Part shown: positions 8,316 through 15,835 of the stretch, one piece after another
Layout of the letters: each line of letters opens with the position of its first letter
Position numbering within the stretch: position 1 is the first letter of the stretch
NCBI GenBank assembly: GCA_903885415.1
Contig: CAISIP010000368.1
Span: forward strand, 1 to 26,944
Reading direction: 5' to 3'
DNA: 26,944 nt
From: an uncultured beta proteobacterium
Lineage (GTDB): Bacteria; Pseudomonadota; Gammaproteobacteria; Burkholderiales; Burkholderiaceae_C
The notes under the pieces: model-generated
Seen by the model: only the letters and a program-made list of their open reading frames with translations
Databases searched by the model: none
What the model was told of the DNA's origin: nothing
Made by a program: the position numbers and the translations under genes

Positions 8316-8355
8316 GGGCGGTGGCCGGTGGGCCCGCGCGCGCGCGGCTCCCTGA

Positions 8356-9474
8356 TCAGGACACGCCCCAGACTTCGCGGGCGGTGTCGATCACCAGGCG
8401 CAGCTTGGCCCGCTGCGCCGCGACCGCGATGTCGTTGCCGTGCACCGTGCTGGAAAAGCCGCACTGCGGCGACAGCGCGAGCTGCTCCATCGGCGCGTAG
8501 CGCGCCGCCTCGTCGATTCGGCGCTTGAGATCGTCCTTGGACTCCAGGGCGCCGAACTTGGTCGTGACCAGACCGAGCACGACGGTCTTTCCTTTGGGCA
8601 GGAAGCGCAGCGGCTTGAAGTCGCCGCTGCGGTCGTTGTCGTACTCCATGAAATAGGCGTCGAGGTCCATTTCCTGGAGCAGCGCTTCGGCCACTGGCTC
8701 GTAGTTGCCCGACGCGGCGTGCGTGCTCTTGAAGTTGCCCCGGCACAGATGCATCGCCAGCAGCATGCCGGCGGGCTTTTGCGCCACCACCAGGTTGATG
8801 AACTTGGCGTAGCGGTGCGGCAGTTCATTCGGGTCGTCTCCGCGTGAACGCGCAGCCTCGCGCATTTTTTCGTCGCACAGATAGGCCAGGTTGGTGTCGT
8901 CCATCTGCACATAGTTGCAACCAGCCGCCGACAGGGAGCGTAGTTCGTCGCCGTAGGCAAGCGCCACATCCGCATAAAAATCCGGATCGAGTTCGGGGTA
9001 ATGCGCCCGGCTGATGCCGGCGCGGCCACCGCGAAAGTGCAGCATCGTCGGGGAGGGAATCGTCACCTTGGGCGTATGGCCAGCGCTGACCTGGCTCTTG
9101 AGGTATTGGTAGTCGGCAAGCTGTATGTCCTTCACATGGCGGACCTTGTCGATCACCCGCATCGCCGGCGGGGCGAGTTCCTGGGTGCCGTCGGGCTTGA
9201 TGAAAGTGACCGGTATGTCGGTCTTCACGCCTCCGAGCTGGTCCAGGAAATCGATATGGAAATAGGTGCGTCGGAATTCCCCGTCGGTGATGCTCTTGAG
9301 CCCCACGTCCTCCTGGAAACGGACGATTTCGGTTATGGCGCGGTCCTCCACCCGCCGCAACTGCTGCTCGGTGAGGTCGCCGCGCGCCTGGGCGTCGCGC
9401 GCCTCCAGCAGGTATTTAGGCCGCAAAAAACTGCCCACATGGTCGTAGCGGGCGGGCAGGGGATGGTGGATCAT
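8356..9474 (-). CDS. Stand-alone MetE C-terminal-domain methyltransferase-like protein (COG0620)
   Basis: A 372-residue protein with only the catalytic barrel of cobalamin-independent methionine synthase; the N-terminal half of MetE (about 750 residues in full) is absent. The zinc ligands of MetE can be matched: His242 and Cys244 in MHLCRGN, Glu277 in FMEYDND, and Cys338 in SPQCGFS. GSFLRP and ITDGEFRR near the N-terminus and VQMDDTNLAYL are also family features. Relatives include B. subtilis YxjG/YxjH and epoxyalkane:coenzyme M transferase, so the zinc probably activates a thiol substrate for alkyl transfer. Whether homocysteine is the acceptor is not shown. The start at 9474 has an AGGAA ribosome site. 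It is divergent from the GntR regulator and next to a Liv-type transporter, which suggests a catabolic or salvage role. Confidence 0.82.
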   Translation of the reverse strand: MIHHPLPARYDHVGSFLRPKYLLEARDAQARGDLTEQQLRRVEDRAITEIVRFQEDVGLKSITDGEFRRTYFHIDFLDQLGGVKTDIPVTFIKPDGTQELAPPAMRVIDKVRHVKDIQLADYQYLKSQVSAGHTPKVTIPSPTMLHFRGGRAGISRAHYPELDPDFYADVALAYGDELRSLSAAGCNYVQMDDTNLAYLCDEKMREAARSRGDDPNELPHRYAKFINLVVAQKPAGMLLAMHLCRGNFKSTHAASGNYEPVAEALLQEMDLDAYFMEYDNDRSGDFKPLRFLPKGKTVVLGLVTTKFGALESKDDLKRRIDEAARYAPMEQLALSPQCGFSSTVHGNDIAVAAQRAKLRLVIDTAREVWGVS

Positions 9475-9526
9475 GCGGGGTTCCTAATAGTCTTAAACAA
9501 TGATATCGCATCAATAGAGGCTTTAT

Positions 9527-9535
9527 TGGATACAA
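9527..9535 (+). promoter_or_regulatory. Candidate GntR half-site copy, upstream of the MetE-like gene
   Basis: TGGATACAA here differs by one base from TGTATACAA at 9589-9597, 62 bases away in the same spacer. An inverted copy of its first seven bases, GTATCCA, lies at 9601-9607. Repeats of a GTATAC-like word between divergent genes, one of which is a GntR regulator, suggest binding sites. This is inference from pattern only. Confidence 0.3.
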
Positions 9536-9542
9536 AAATCCT

Positions 9543-9580
9543 ATTAATAGCCATATTTCAATGTAAATTTGGCTATTAAT
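9543..9580. repeat. 38-bp imperfect palindrome between the MetE-like and gntR genes
   Basis: The arms ATTAATAGCCA (9543-9553) and TGGCTATTAAT (9570-9580) are perfect 11-bp inverted repeats. The palindrome continues inward after one mismatch with ATTT/AAAT, so 15 of 16 pairs match around a six-base centre. It is strongly AT-rich in GC-rich surroundings and lies midway between two divergent genes. It could be an operator for the neighbouring FCD regulator or for another dimeric regulator. An RNA role is less likely given the AT-rich arms and the position before both starts. Confidence 0.6.
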
Positions 9581-9588
9581 GGTCTATA

Positions 9589-9596
9589 TGTATACA
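9589..9596. promoter_or_regulatory. TGTATACA palindrome, candidate GntR operator over a possible -10 box
   Basis: A perfect 8-bp palindrome of the GT-N-AC type preferred by many FadR/VanR-like GntR regulators (family knowledge). It overlaps TATACA (9591-9596), which could be a -10 box for gntR with TTGGCT (9569-9574) as the -35 box at a 16-base spacing. If so, binding here would repress gntR itself. The -35/-10 match is only moderate. Confidence 0.35.
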
Positions 9597-9728
9597 ATCC
9601 GTATCCATGAAATCCGGAAAATCATATTTCCCGCGCAATGCCGGGTACCCGGCCGCTGACGGACTGGTTGCGCGTGGAAATCCGGCGCGTGCGGTGATCC
9701 CGATCGAGGCCGAGGCCTAGAGGCAGCG

Positions 9729-10541
9729 ATGGTCAAAGCCGGACCCAGATCCTCCATCGTGGCCGATCGCGGTGGCGTGTCGGCACTGACGGCGGCTGCT
9801 CAGTCCGCCGCGACGCTCCCGGATAGCGCGCAGGTGCGCGCGCAGTTGCAGTTGCGCGAGTGGATACTTTCGGGGGAACTGCCCGGTGGAATCCGGATCG
9901 CCGAATTGGCGATCGTCGAGCGCCTGGGTGTATCGCGCACCCCCATCCGTGCTGCGCTGATGCGGCTGGAGCAGGAGGGGTTGCTGGAGGCGATTCCCAG
10001 CGGTGGCTACGCGGTAAAAACCTTTAGCGAGCGCGATATTTCCGAGTCGATCGAGCTGCGCGGCACCATCGAAGGACTGATGGCCAGGCTGGCCGCCGAG
10101 CGCGGCGCGGCGCCGGTCGTGTTGGGTGAGGCCCGACATTGCCTGGGGGAAATAGATGTGTTCCTGGCGGCGGCGGCGTTGGGCGACGATGCACTGTCAC
10201 GTTATGTCGCGTTGAACGAAAAATTCCACGCCCTGCTCGGCGAGATGGCCGGCAGCGCGGTCATCGCCAGGCAACTGGAGCGGGTCGCCGCGCTGCCATT
10301 TGCGTCGCCGTCGGCCTTTGTCATCGAGCAGGCGAATTCGCCGCAGGCGCGCGACATGCTCGTGGTCGCCCAGCACCAGCATTGGCAGGTGCTCGACGCG
10401 ATCGAGCAGCATGAAGGCGCACGCGCCGAAGGCCTGATGCGCGAGCATTCGCGCCTCGCGCAGCGCAACCTACGCAACGCGCTGCGCAGCCACCGGGCTC
10501 AGGGCCTGGCGGGCGTACAGCTGATTCGCCGGCGCAGCTGA
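9729..10541 (+). CDS. GntR-family transcriptional regulator, FCD (FadR/VanR-like) subfamily
   Basis: A 270-residue regulator. A winged-helix DNA-binding domain covers roughly residues 35-100, with IAELAIVERLGVSRTPIRAA and LEQEGLLEAIPSGGYAV as the classic GntR helix-turn-helix and wing. The C-terminal FCD ligand domain has a likely metal site: Asn163 and His167 in LNEKFHALL, His218 in VAQHQHWQVLD, and His240 in MREHSRLA. The first position is more often Asp in this family. Such regulators usually sense small organic acids and act as repressors. The N-terminal 30 or so residues lie outside the domain. A GAGG ribosome site precedes the ATG. It lies between the divergent MetE-like gene and the Liv-type operon, so it probably controls one or both. 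Confidence 0.9.
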   Translation: MVKAGPRSSIVADRGGVSALTAAAQSAATLPDSAQVRAQLQLREWILSGELPGGIRIAELAIVERLGVSRTPIRAALMRLEQEGLLEAIPSGGYAVKTFSERDISESIELRGTIEGLMARLAAERGAAPVVLGEARHCLGEIDVFLAAAALGDDALSRYVALNEKFHALLGEMAGSAVIARQLERVAALPFASPSAFVIEQANSPQARDMLVVAQHQHWQVLDAIEQHEGARAEGLMREHSRLAQRNLRNALRSHRAQGLAGVQLIRRRS

Positions 10542-10744
10542 TAGGAAGCAGCCTGTCGATGGCATGGCGCCAGCATCCGCGCGCTGCGCGATAGGACACC
10601 GACGGTGCGCGAATACAAGATCATGCCCGACGCGGTGGCGGCAACGCCTGTCGAACCGGAGGCGCAACTGCAGGTAGAACTGCGCCTGCGGCGACGGGGT
10701 AAATTGAAAAGCGCGGCACAATCGCCCACTACGAGGAGAGCAGC

Positions 10745-11926
10745 ATGAGAATTGGGAAAAGAGACTTTTTGCATGGCGTCGCCGCCACCGTGGTGGGCCT
10801 ACACGCGGGGGTCGCCGCTGCGCAGACACGGCCCCTGAAGATCGGACTGCTGCTGCCGATGACCGGGCCCTTTGGTTCCACCGGGCGACAGATAGAAAAC
10901 GGCGTGCGGCTGTATATGGCACAGTTCGGCGACAAGGTGGCGGGCCGGCCGGTTCAGATCATCCTCAAAGACGACACCGGCCTACCCGATGTCACCAAGC
11001 GCTTGGCACAGGATCTGGTGGTCAACGACAAGGTCGACATCCTCGCCGGCTTCGGGCTCACGCCGCTGGCGCTGGCGACCGCGCCCATTGCCACTCAGGC
11101 GAAGACGCCGATGGTGATCATGGCGGCCGCCACGTCGATCATCACCGAGGCCTCGCCGTACATCATTCGCACCAGCATGACGCTGCCGCAGGTGACCTTG
11201 GGAGTCGCCGAATGGGCGCCGAAGAACGGCATCAAGAAGGTGGTGAGTCTGGTGAGCGACTACGGGCCCGGCATCGACGCCGAGAAAACATTCCGAGAGC
11301 GCTTCCTTCTCAATGGCGGGCAGATGCTGGCCGAACTGCGCGTTCCGCTACGCAGCCCCGACTATGCGCCCTTCCTGCAGAAGGTTCGCGACCTCAAGCC
11401 CGATGCGCTGTTTGTGTTTGTTCCGGCGGGCGGCGGTACCGCCTTGCTCAAGCAGTTCGCCGAGCGCGGGCTGGACAAGGCCGGCATTAAGCTGATCGGC
11501 GAAGGCAGCGTGGCCGACGACGAGATACTCAATGAGATGGGCGATGTTGCGCTGGGCCTGGTGACCTCGCACCCTTATTCGGTGGCGCACGATTCGCCGG
11601 CGAACAAGAAATTCGTCGCCGCCTTCATGCAGCAGAGCAAGGGGATCCGGCCGAACTTTTTTGGCGTCGCCGCTTACGATGGCATGCGCGTCATCTATGA
11701 GGCGGTCAAAGCAACCAAGGGCGCGGGTGATGGAGAAGCGCTGGTCAACGCGATGAAGGGCCAGATTTTCGAAAGCCCGCGCGGGCCGATTTATATCGAC
11801 GCGCAGACGCGCGATATTGTTCAAAACGTGTATGTGCGGCGGGTGGAGCGGGTCAACGGACAGCTGTACAACATCGAATTTGACGTTCTCAAGGACGTCA
11901 AGGATCCGGCCAAGTCGGGCAAATAG
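10745..11926 (+). CDS. Branched-chain amino acid-type (Liv) ABC transporter substrate-binding protein, copy 1
   Basis: A 393-residue periplasmic binding protein of the LivK/type I fold. A signal peptide spans about residues 1-26. Its KRDFLHG start resembles a Tat motif with Lys-Arg in place of Arg-Arg, and it ends at AGVAAAQ. The mature part begins KIGLLLPMTGPFGSTG and includes GFGLTPLALATAPIA, SPYIIRTSMTLPQ, VSDYGPGIDAEK and the C-terminal SPRGPIYIDAQTRD typical of the family. A GAGGAG ribosome site sits ahead of the start. It is followed 69 bases later by a close paralogue. Members of this family bind amino acids, amides, aromatic acids and other small carboxylates, so the ligand cannot be read from the sequence. 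Confidence 0.9.
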   Translation: MRIGKRDFLHGVAATVVGLHAGVAAAQTRPLKIGLLLPMTGPFGSTGRQIENGVRLYMAQFGDKVAGRPVQIILKDDTGLPDVTKRLAQDLVVNDKVDILAGFGLTPLALATAPIATQAKTPMVIMAAATSIITEASPYIIRTSMTLPQVTLGVAEWAPKNGIKKVVSLVSDYGPGIDAEKTFRERFLLNGGQMLAELRVPLRSPDYAPFLQKVRDLKPDALFVFVPAGGGTALLKQFAERGLDKAGIKLIGEGSVADDEILNEMGDVALGLVTSHPYSVAHDSPANKKFVAAFMQQSKGIRPNFFGVAAYDGMRVIYEAVKATKGAGDGEALVNAMKGQIFESPRGPIYIDAQTRDIVQNVYVRRVERVNGQLYNIEFDVLKDVKDPAKSGK

Positions 11927-11995
11927 CGCCAGACCGGCGCAATCCCGCATTTCACCTAAAGTAGCAAGCGTCATTTTCGAAACTAGGATCACACC

Positions 11996-13162
11996 ATGCA
12001 AAAAAGAACCCTCATCACCGCCCTCACGGTCGCAGCGCTGTGCAGCCACGCGGTCTTTGCACAGGACAACAAATTCAAAATCGGCTTGATACTGCCCATG
12101 ACAGGCCCCTTCGCGTCGACTGGCAAACAGATAGAGGCTGCGGCACGCTTGTACATGGCGCAAAACGGCGACAAGGTCGCCGGCCGAACGGTCGAGCTGA
12201 TCGTCAAGGACGATGCCGGAACGCCGGATACGACCAAGCGCATCGCACAGGAAATGGTCGTCAACGACAAGGTACAGGTTCTTGCAGGATTCGGCCTGAC
12301 GCCGCTGGCGCTGGCCACGGCGCCGATCGCGACCCAGTCCAAGACGCCCCTGGTGGTGATGGCTGCCGCCACCTCGAGCATTACCGAGGCCTCGCCCTAC
12401 ATCATTCGCACCAGTTTCACCCTGCCGCAGGCAGCGGTCAGCATGGCGGACTGGGCCTCGAAGAACGGCATCAAGAAGGCCGTCACCCTGGTCAGCGACT
12501 ACGGTCCCGGGATGGACGCCGAAAAGTATTTCAAGGACCGTCTGCTGCTCAACGGCGGGCAGGTTCCCGACACCCTGCGCGTACCGATGCGCAACCCCGA
12601 CTTCGCGCCTTTCCTGCAAAAGGTCCGCGACATCAAGCCCGACGCGGTATTTGCCTTTGTCCCTTCAGGCGCAGGTGCAGCGCTGATGAAGCAGTTCGCC
12701 GAGCGCGGCCTGGACAAGGCTGGTATCCGCTTGATCGGAACCGGCGATGTGACCGACGATGACATCCTCAACGGCATGGGCGATGTGGCCGTCGGCGTGG
12801 TCACGACGCACCACTATTCGACTGCGCACCCCTCGGCGCTCAACAAGAAGTTCGTCGAAGCATTCACCAAGGCCAATGCGGGGCTGCGTCCTAACTTCAT
12901 GGCCGTCGGCGGCTATGACGGCATGCGGGTGATCTACGAAGCCGCGAAAGCGAGCAAGGGCGTCGGCGGCGGTGACGCGCTGCTCGCGGCGATGAAGGGC
13001 CAGATATTCGAGAGTCCGCGCGGACCGATGTTCATCGACGCGCAGACCCGCGACGTCGTGCACAACATGTACATCCGCAAGGTAGAAAAACAAAACGGCC
13101 AGCTCTACAACATCGAGTTCGACACCATCCAGGACGTCAAGGATCCGGGCAAAGCCAAATAA
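11996..13162 (+). CDS. Branched-chain amino acid-type (Liv) ABC transporter substrate-binding protein, copy 2
   Basis: A 388-residue paralogue of the gene just upstream. The two mature proteins align over their whole length with almost no gaps and share long identical stretches, such as LAGFGLTPLALATAPIATQ and MKGQIFESPRGP; by eye about two thirds of residues agree. The signal peptide differs: here it is an ordinary Sec signal, MQKRTLITALTVAALC to HAVFAQ, without the Tat-like start of copy 1. An AGGATC lies shortly before the ATG. The permease genes follow 44 bases downstream, so this copy is the nearer partner of the membrane complex. Differences between the copies probably reflect different ligands or affinity. 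Confidence 0.9.
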   Translation: MQKRTLITALTVAALCSHAVFAQDNKFKIGLILPMTGPFASTGKQIEAAARLYMAQNGDKVAGRTVELIVKDDAGTPDTTKRIAQEMVVNDKVQVLAGFGLTPLALATAPIATQSKTPLVVMAAATSSITEASPYIIRTSFTLPQAAVSMADWASKNGIKKAVTLVSDYGPGMDAEKYFKDRLLLNGGQVPDTLRVPMRNPDFAPFLQKVRDIKPDAVFAFVPSGAGAALMKQFAERGLDKAGIRLIGTGDVTDDDILNGMGDVAVGVVTTHHYSTAHPSALNKKFVEAFTKANAGLRPNFMAVGGYDGMRVIYEAAKASKGVGGGDALLAAMKGQIFESPRGPMFIDAQTRDVVHNMYIRKVEKQNGQLYNIEFDTIQDVKDPGKAK

Positions 13163-13206
13163 ACGAGGGCAGTGTTCGCGCCGCGCGGGCCGTTCATACA
13201 GCCGCC

Positions 13207-14079
13207 ATGCTGACCATCTTGTTTGACGGTGTGGCCTACGGCATGCTGCTGTTCGTGCTGGCCGTTGGCCTGGCTGTGACCATGGGGCTGATGAATTTCA
13301 TCAACTTGGCGCATGGTGCTTTTGCCATGGCCGGCGGCTACCTGACAGTCGTTCTGATGCAGCGCCTGGACGTGGCATTTCTGTGGTGCCTGCCGCTGGC
13401 TTTCCTGTTCTCGGCTTCGCTGGGCGCCCTGCTGGAGCGCACGTTGTACCGGCCGATGTACGCCAAGCCGCATCTGGATCAGGTGCTCTTCTCGATCGGG
13501 CTGACCTTCATGGCCGTCGCAGGAACCGACTATTTTCTCGGCTCCACCCAGCAGATCATCCAGTTGCCCGACTGGCTGCGCGGGCGCACTGAAATCGGCA
13601 GCGGCGACTGGATTCTCGGAATGGGTCACTACCGGTTGTTCATCATCGGCGTGTGCGCCGCGCTCACGGTGGCGCTGCAGTACGCCCTGGCGAAGACGCG
13701 CTTTGGCAGTCGCCTGCGCGCGTCGGTCGACGACCAGCGCGTCGCCGCCGGTCTGGGCATCCATGTCAACAGGGTCTTTCTCCCCACCTTTGCCGTTGGA
13801 TCGGGGCTCGCCGGGTTGGGCGGTGCGCTGGGCGCCGAGGTGCTGGGGCTAGACCCGAGCTTCCCGCTCAAGTTCATGATCTATTTCCTGATCGTCGTGG
13901 CCGTGGGCGGTACATCGTCGATCACCGGTCCGCTGCTGGCCGCGCTGCTGCTTGGCATCGCCGACGTCGCCGGCAAGTACTACATACCCAAGCTGGGCGC
14001 ATTCATCGTGTACAGCCTGATGATCCTGATTCTGGTCTGGCGCCCGCAGGGCCTGTTTGTGCGGGTCGGCGCCAAATGA
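13207..14079 (+). CDS. Liv-type ABC transporter permease (LivH family)
   Basis: A 290-residue inner-membrane protein with about eight hydrophobic segments. The N-terminus, ILFDGVAYGMLLFVLAVGL followed by TMGLMNFINLAHGAFAMAGGY, is diagnostic of LivH-type permeases. A cytoplasmic segment with TRFGSRLRASVDDQRVAAGLG matches the coupling loop that contacts the ATPase. The protein ends with the family's WRPQGLFVR. The start at 13207 is set by alignment; the ribosome site is weak. Its stop overlaps the next permease start as ATGA, so translation is coupled. Confidence 0.93.
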   Translation: MLTILFDGVAYGMLLFVLAVGLAVTMGLMNFINLAHGAFAMAGGYLTVVLMQRLDVAFLWCLPLAFLFSASLGALLERTLYRPMYAKPHLDQVLFSIGLTFMAVAGTDYFLGSTQQIIQLPDWLRGRTEIGSGDWILGMGHYRLFIIGVCAALTVALQYALAKTRFGSRLRASVDDQRVAAGLGIHVNRVFLPTFAVGSGLAGLGGALGAEVLGLDPSFPLKFMIYFLIVVAVGGTSSITGPLLAALLLGIADVAGKYYIPKLGAFIVYSLMILILVWRPQGLFVRVGAK

Positions 14080-15044
14080 GTGGCCGGGCCTTGGATGCGC
14101 TGCGCGGTCTGTCGCGCATCAGACCCTGGGAGCCGGTGTTGTGGCTGTTGGCGTTTGCCGCGCCGGCTGCCCTTCCCAGCCATGCGTTGATGATCAATGA
14201 GATAGCGGTGTTTGCTTTGTTCGCGATTTCGCTCGACCTGATTTTGGGTTTTACCGGAATCGTGTCACTGGGACACGCAGCGTTCTTTGGCATGGGTGCC
14301 TATGCGGCGGCGCTGTTTGCCAAGTGGGTGCTGCCCGACCCCCTGTCGGGCTTGCTGTTCGCGATGGCGGTGTGCAGCGTGCTGGGCGCTGTATGCAGCC
14401 TGAGCATCTTGCGCGGCACCGACCTGACACGGCTGATGGTGACGCTCGGCGTGGCGCTGATCCTGCTTGAACTGGCGAACCAAATGTCCTGGCTGACGGG
14501 TGGCGCGGACGGGTTGCAGGGCGTGGTGATGGCGCCGTTGCTCGGGCGCTTCGAGTTTGGCCTGTCCGGAATGACTGCCGCCTACTACTCGCTGTGCGTC
14601 ACGTTCACCCTGTTTATCGTGCTACGGCGCCTGGTCTACTCGCCCTTTGGTGCCACGCTGATGGCGGTGCGTGACAACCGACTGCGTGCCATGGCCATCG
14701 GCATACCGGTCAGCGCCAGGCTGGCCAGCGTCTATACCATCGCTGCGGTGATCGCCGGCGCAGCCGGAGCCTTGCTGGCGCAGACCACTGGCTTTGCATC
14801 GCTCGACGTGTTTGATTTTCACCGCTCCGCCGACGTGATGCTGCTGCTGGTCATCGGCGGCACCGGCTGGTTGTACGGCGGGGTGGTCGGCGCGGTGGTG
14901 TTCAAAATCATGCACGCGCTGCTATCGGCCGTGACGCCACAGTACTGGACCTTTTGGATCGGTCTGTTCCTGGTCGTGTTGGTGATGACGGGCCGCGAGC
15001 GGCTGATCAGGCCCTGGACCTGGTGGGGCCGGAGCCGGCCATGA
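14076..15044 (+). CDS. Liv-type ABC transporter permease (LivM family)
   Basis: A 322-residue inner-membrane protein with nine or ten hydrophobic segments. Family motifs are LDLILGFTGIVSLGHAAFFG, GTDLTRLMVTLGVALIL, and SPFGATLMAVRDNRLRAMAI, the coupling loop. The start ATG at 14076 overlaps the LivH-type stop by four bases; the frame is open further upstream to 13653, but that part lies inside the previous gene. The stop overlaps the next ATPase start in the same ATGA manner. Together with LivH it forms the transport channel. Confidence 0.93.
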   Translation: MSGRALDALRGLSRIRPWEPVLWLLAFAAPAALPSHALMINEIAVFALFAISLDLILGFTGIVSLGHAAFFGMGAYAAALFAKWVLPDPLSGLLFAMAVCSVLGAVCSLSILRGTDLTRLMVTLGVALILLELANQMSWLTGGADGLQGVVMAPLLGRFEFGLSGMTAAYYSLCVTFTLFIVLRRLVYSPFGATLMAVRDNRLRAMAIGIPVSARLASVYTIAAVIAGAAGALLAQTTGFASLDVFDFHRSADVMLLLVIGGTGWLYGGVVGAVVFKIMHALLSAVTPQYWTFWIGLFLVVLVMTGRERLIRPWTWWGRSRP

Positions 15045-15835
15045 CGGCGTGGGCGGCGGATACCGTGCTGGCTGCGCGGGGACTGGTCAAGCGCTTTGGC
15101 GGCATCACCGCCACGGACGACGTGACGCTCGAGCTCAAGCGCGGCGCGCGCCACGCGTTGATCGGTCCTAACGGCGCTGGCAAGACCACGCTGATCAACC
15201 TGCTGACCGGCGTCCTGGAGCCCAGCGCCGGCAGTATCAGCCTGCTCGGGCAGGACATCAGCCGGATGGCGCCGCACCAACGGGTGCAGCGCGGCCTGGT
15301 GCGCACCTTTCAGATCAACCAACTGTTCAACGCGATGACGCCCTTGCAGACGCTGGCGATGGCGGTCGCGCAGCGGCGCGGCCAGGGCGCGCGCTGGTGG
15401 AAGCCGTTGGGAAGCGGGCGCGGCGACATCGCCCGGCGCTGTGACGAGCTGCTGCAGCAGTTTCATCTTGCCGATGTGATGCACCAGCGAACCGAGTTGC
15501 TCGCCTACGGCAAGCGCAGGCTGTTGGAGATAGCCATCGCGCTGGCTTGCGAGCCGAGCGTGCTGCTGCTCGACGAACCGGTCGCCGGAGTGCCAGCGGG
15601 ACAGCGCGAGGAACTGCTGCAAACCGTCGCCGCGCTCCCCGCCGAAGTGTCGGTGCTGTTGATCGAGCACGATATGGATCTGGTGTTCAGCTTCGCCAGT
15701 CGCATGACCGTGATGGTCAACGGTGCGGTCCTGACCGAAGGCGATCCGGCCAGCATCGCCAACGATCCCAGGGTCCGGGCGGTGTATCTCGGCCAGGGCG
15801 ACGCCAGCGCGGCGATCGGGGCCCGGCATGGCTGA
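15041..15835 (+). CDS. Liv-type ABC transporter ATP-binding protein (LivG family)
   Basis: A 264-residue ATPase. Walker A is GPNGAGKT at residues 42-49. The Q-loop region is VRTFQINQLF. The signature is the LivG-type variant YGKRRLLEIAIALA rather than LSGGQ, as expected for this family. Walker B is VLLLDEPVAGVP, and the H-loop is LIEHDMDLVF. The start at 15041 (MTAWAAD) overlaps the livM-type stop; a longer frame reaches 14954 but would overlap that gene by about 90 bases. The end overlaps the next ATPase gene by eight bases. It powers the transporter from the cytoplasmic face. Confidence 0.93.
   Translation: MTAWAADTVLAARGLVKRFGGITATDDVTLELKRGARHALIGPNGAGKTTLINLLTGVLEPSAGSISLLGQDISRMAPHQRVQRGLVRTFQINQLFNAMTPLQTLAMAVAQRRGQGARWWKPLGSGRGDIARRCDELLQQFHLADVMHQRTELLAYGKRRLLEIAIALACEPSVLLLDEPVAGVPAGQREELLQTVAALPAEVSVLLIEHDMDLVFSFASRMTVMVNGAVLTEGDPASIANDPRVRAVYLGQGDASAAIGARHG

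Noticed and set aside
11348..12619. A 423-codon minus-strand frame opposite the paired binding proteins
   Set aside because: The frame is preserved in both duplicated copies only because the sense genes are similar; the product lacks protein-like features.
10745..13162. Tandem binding-protein genes as an assembly artefact or recent exact repeat
   Set aside because: The two copies differ at many residues, in leader peptide and in spacer sequence, so they are diverged paralogues and not a misassembly.
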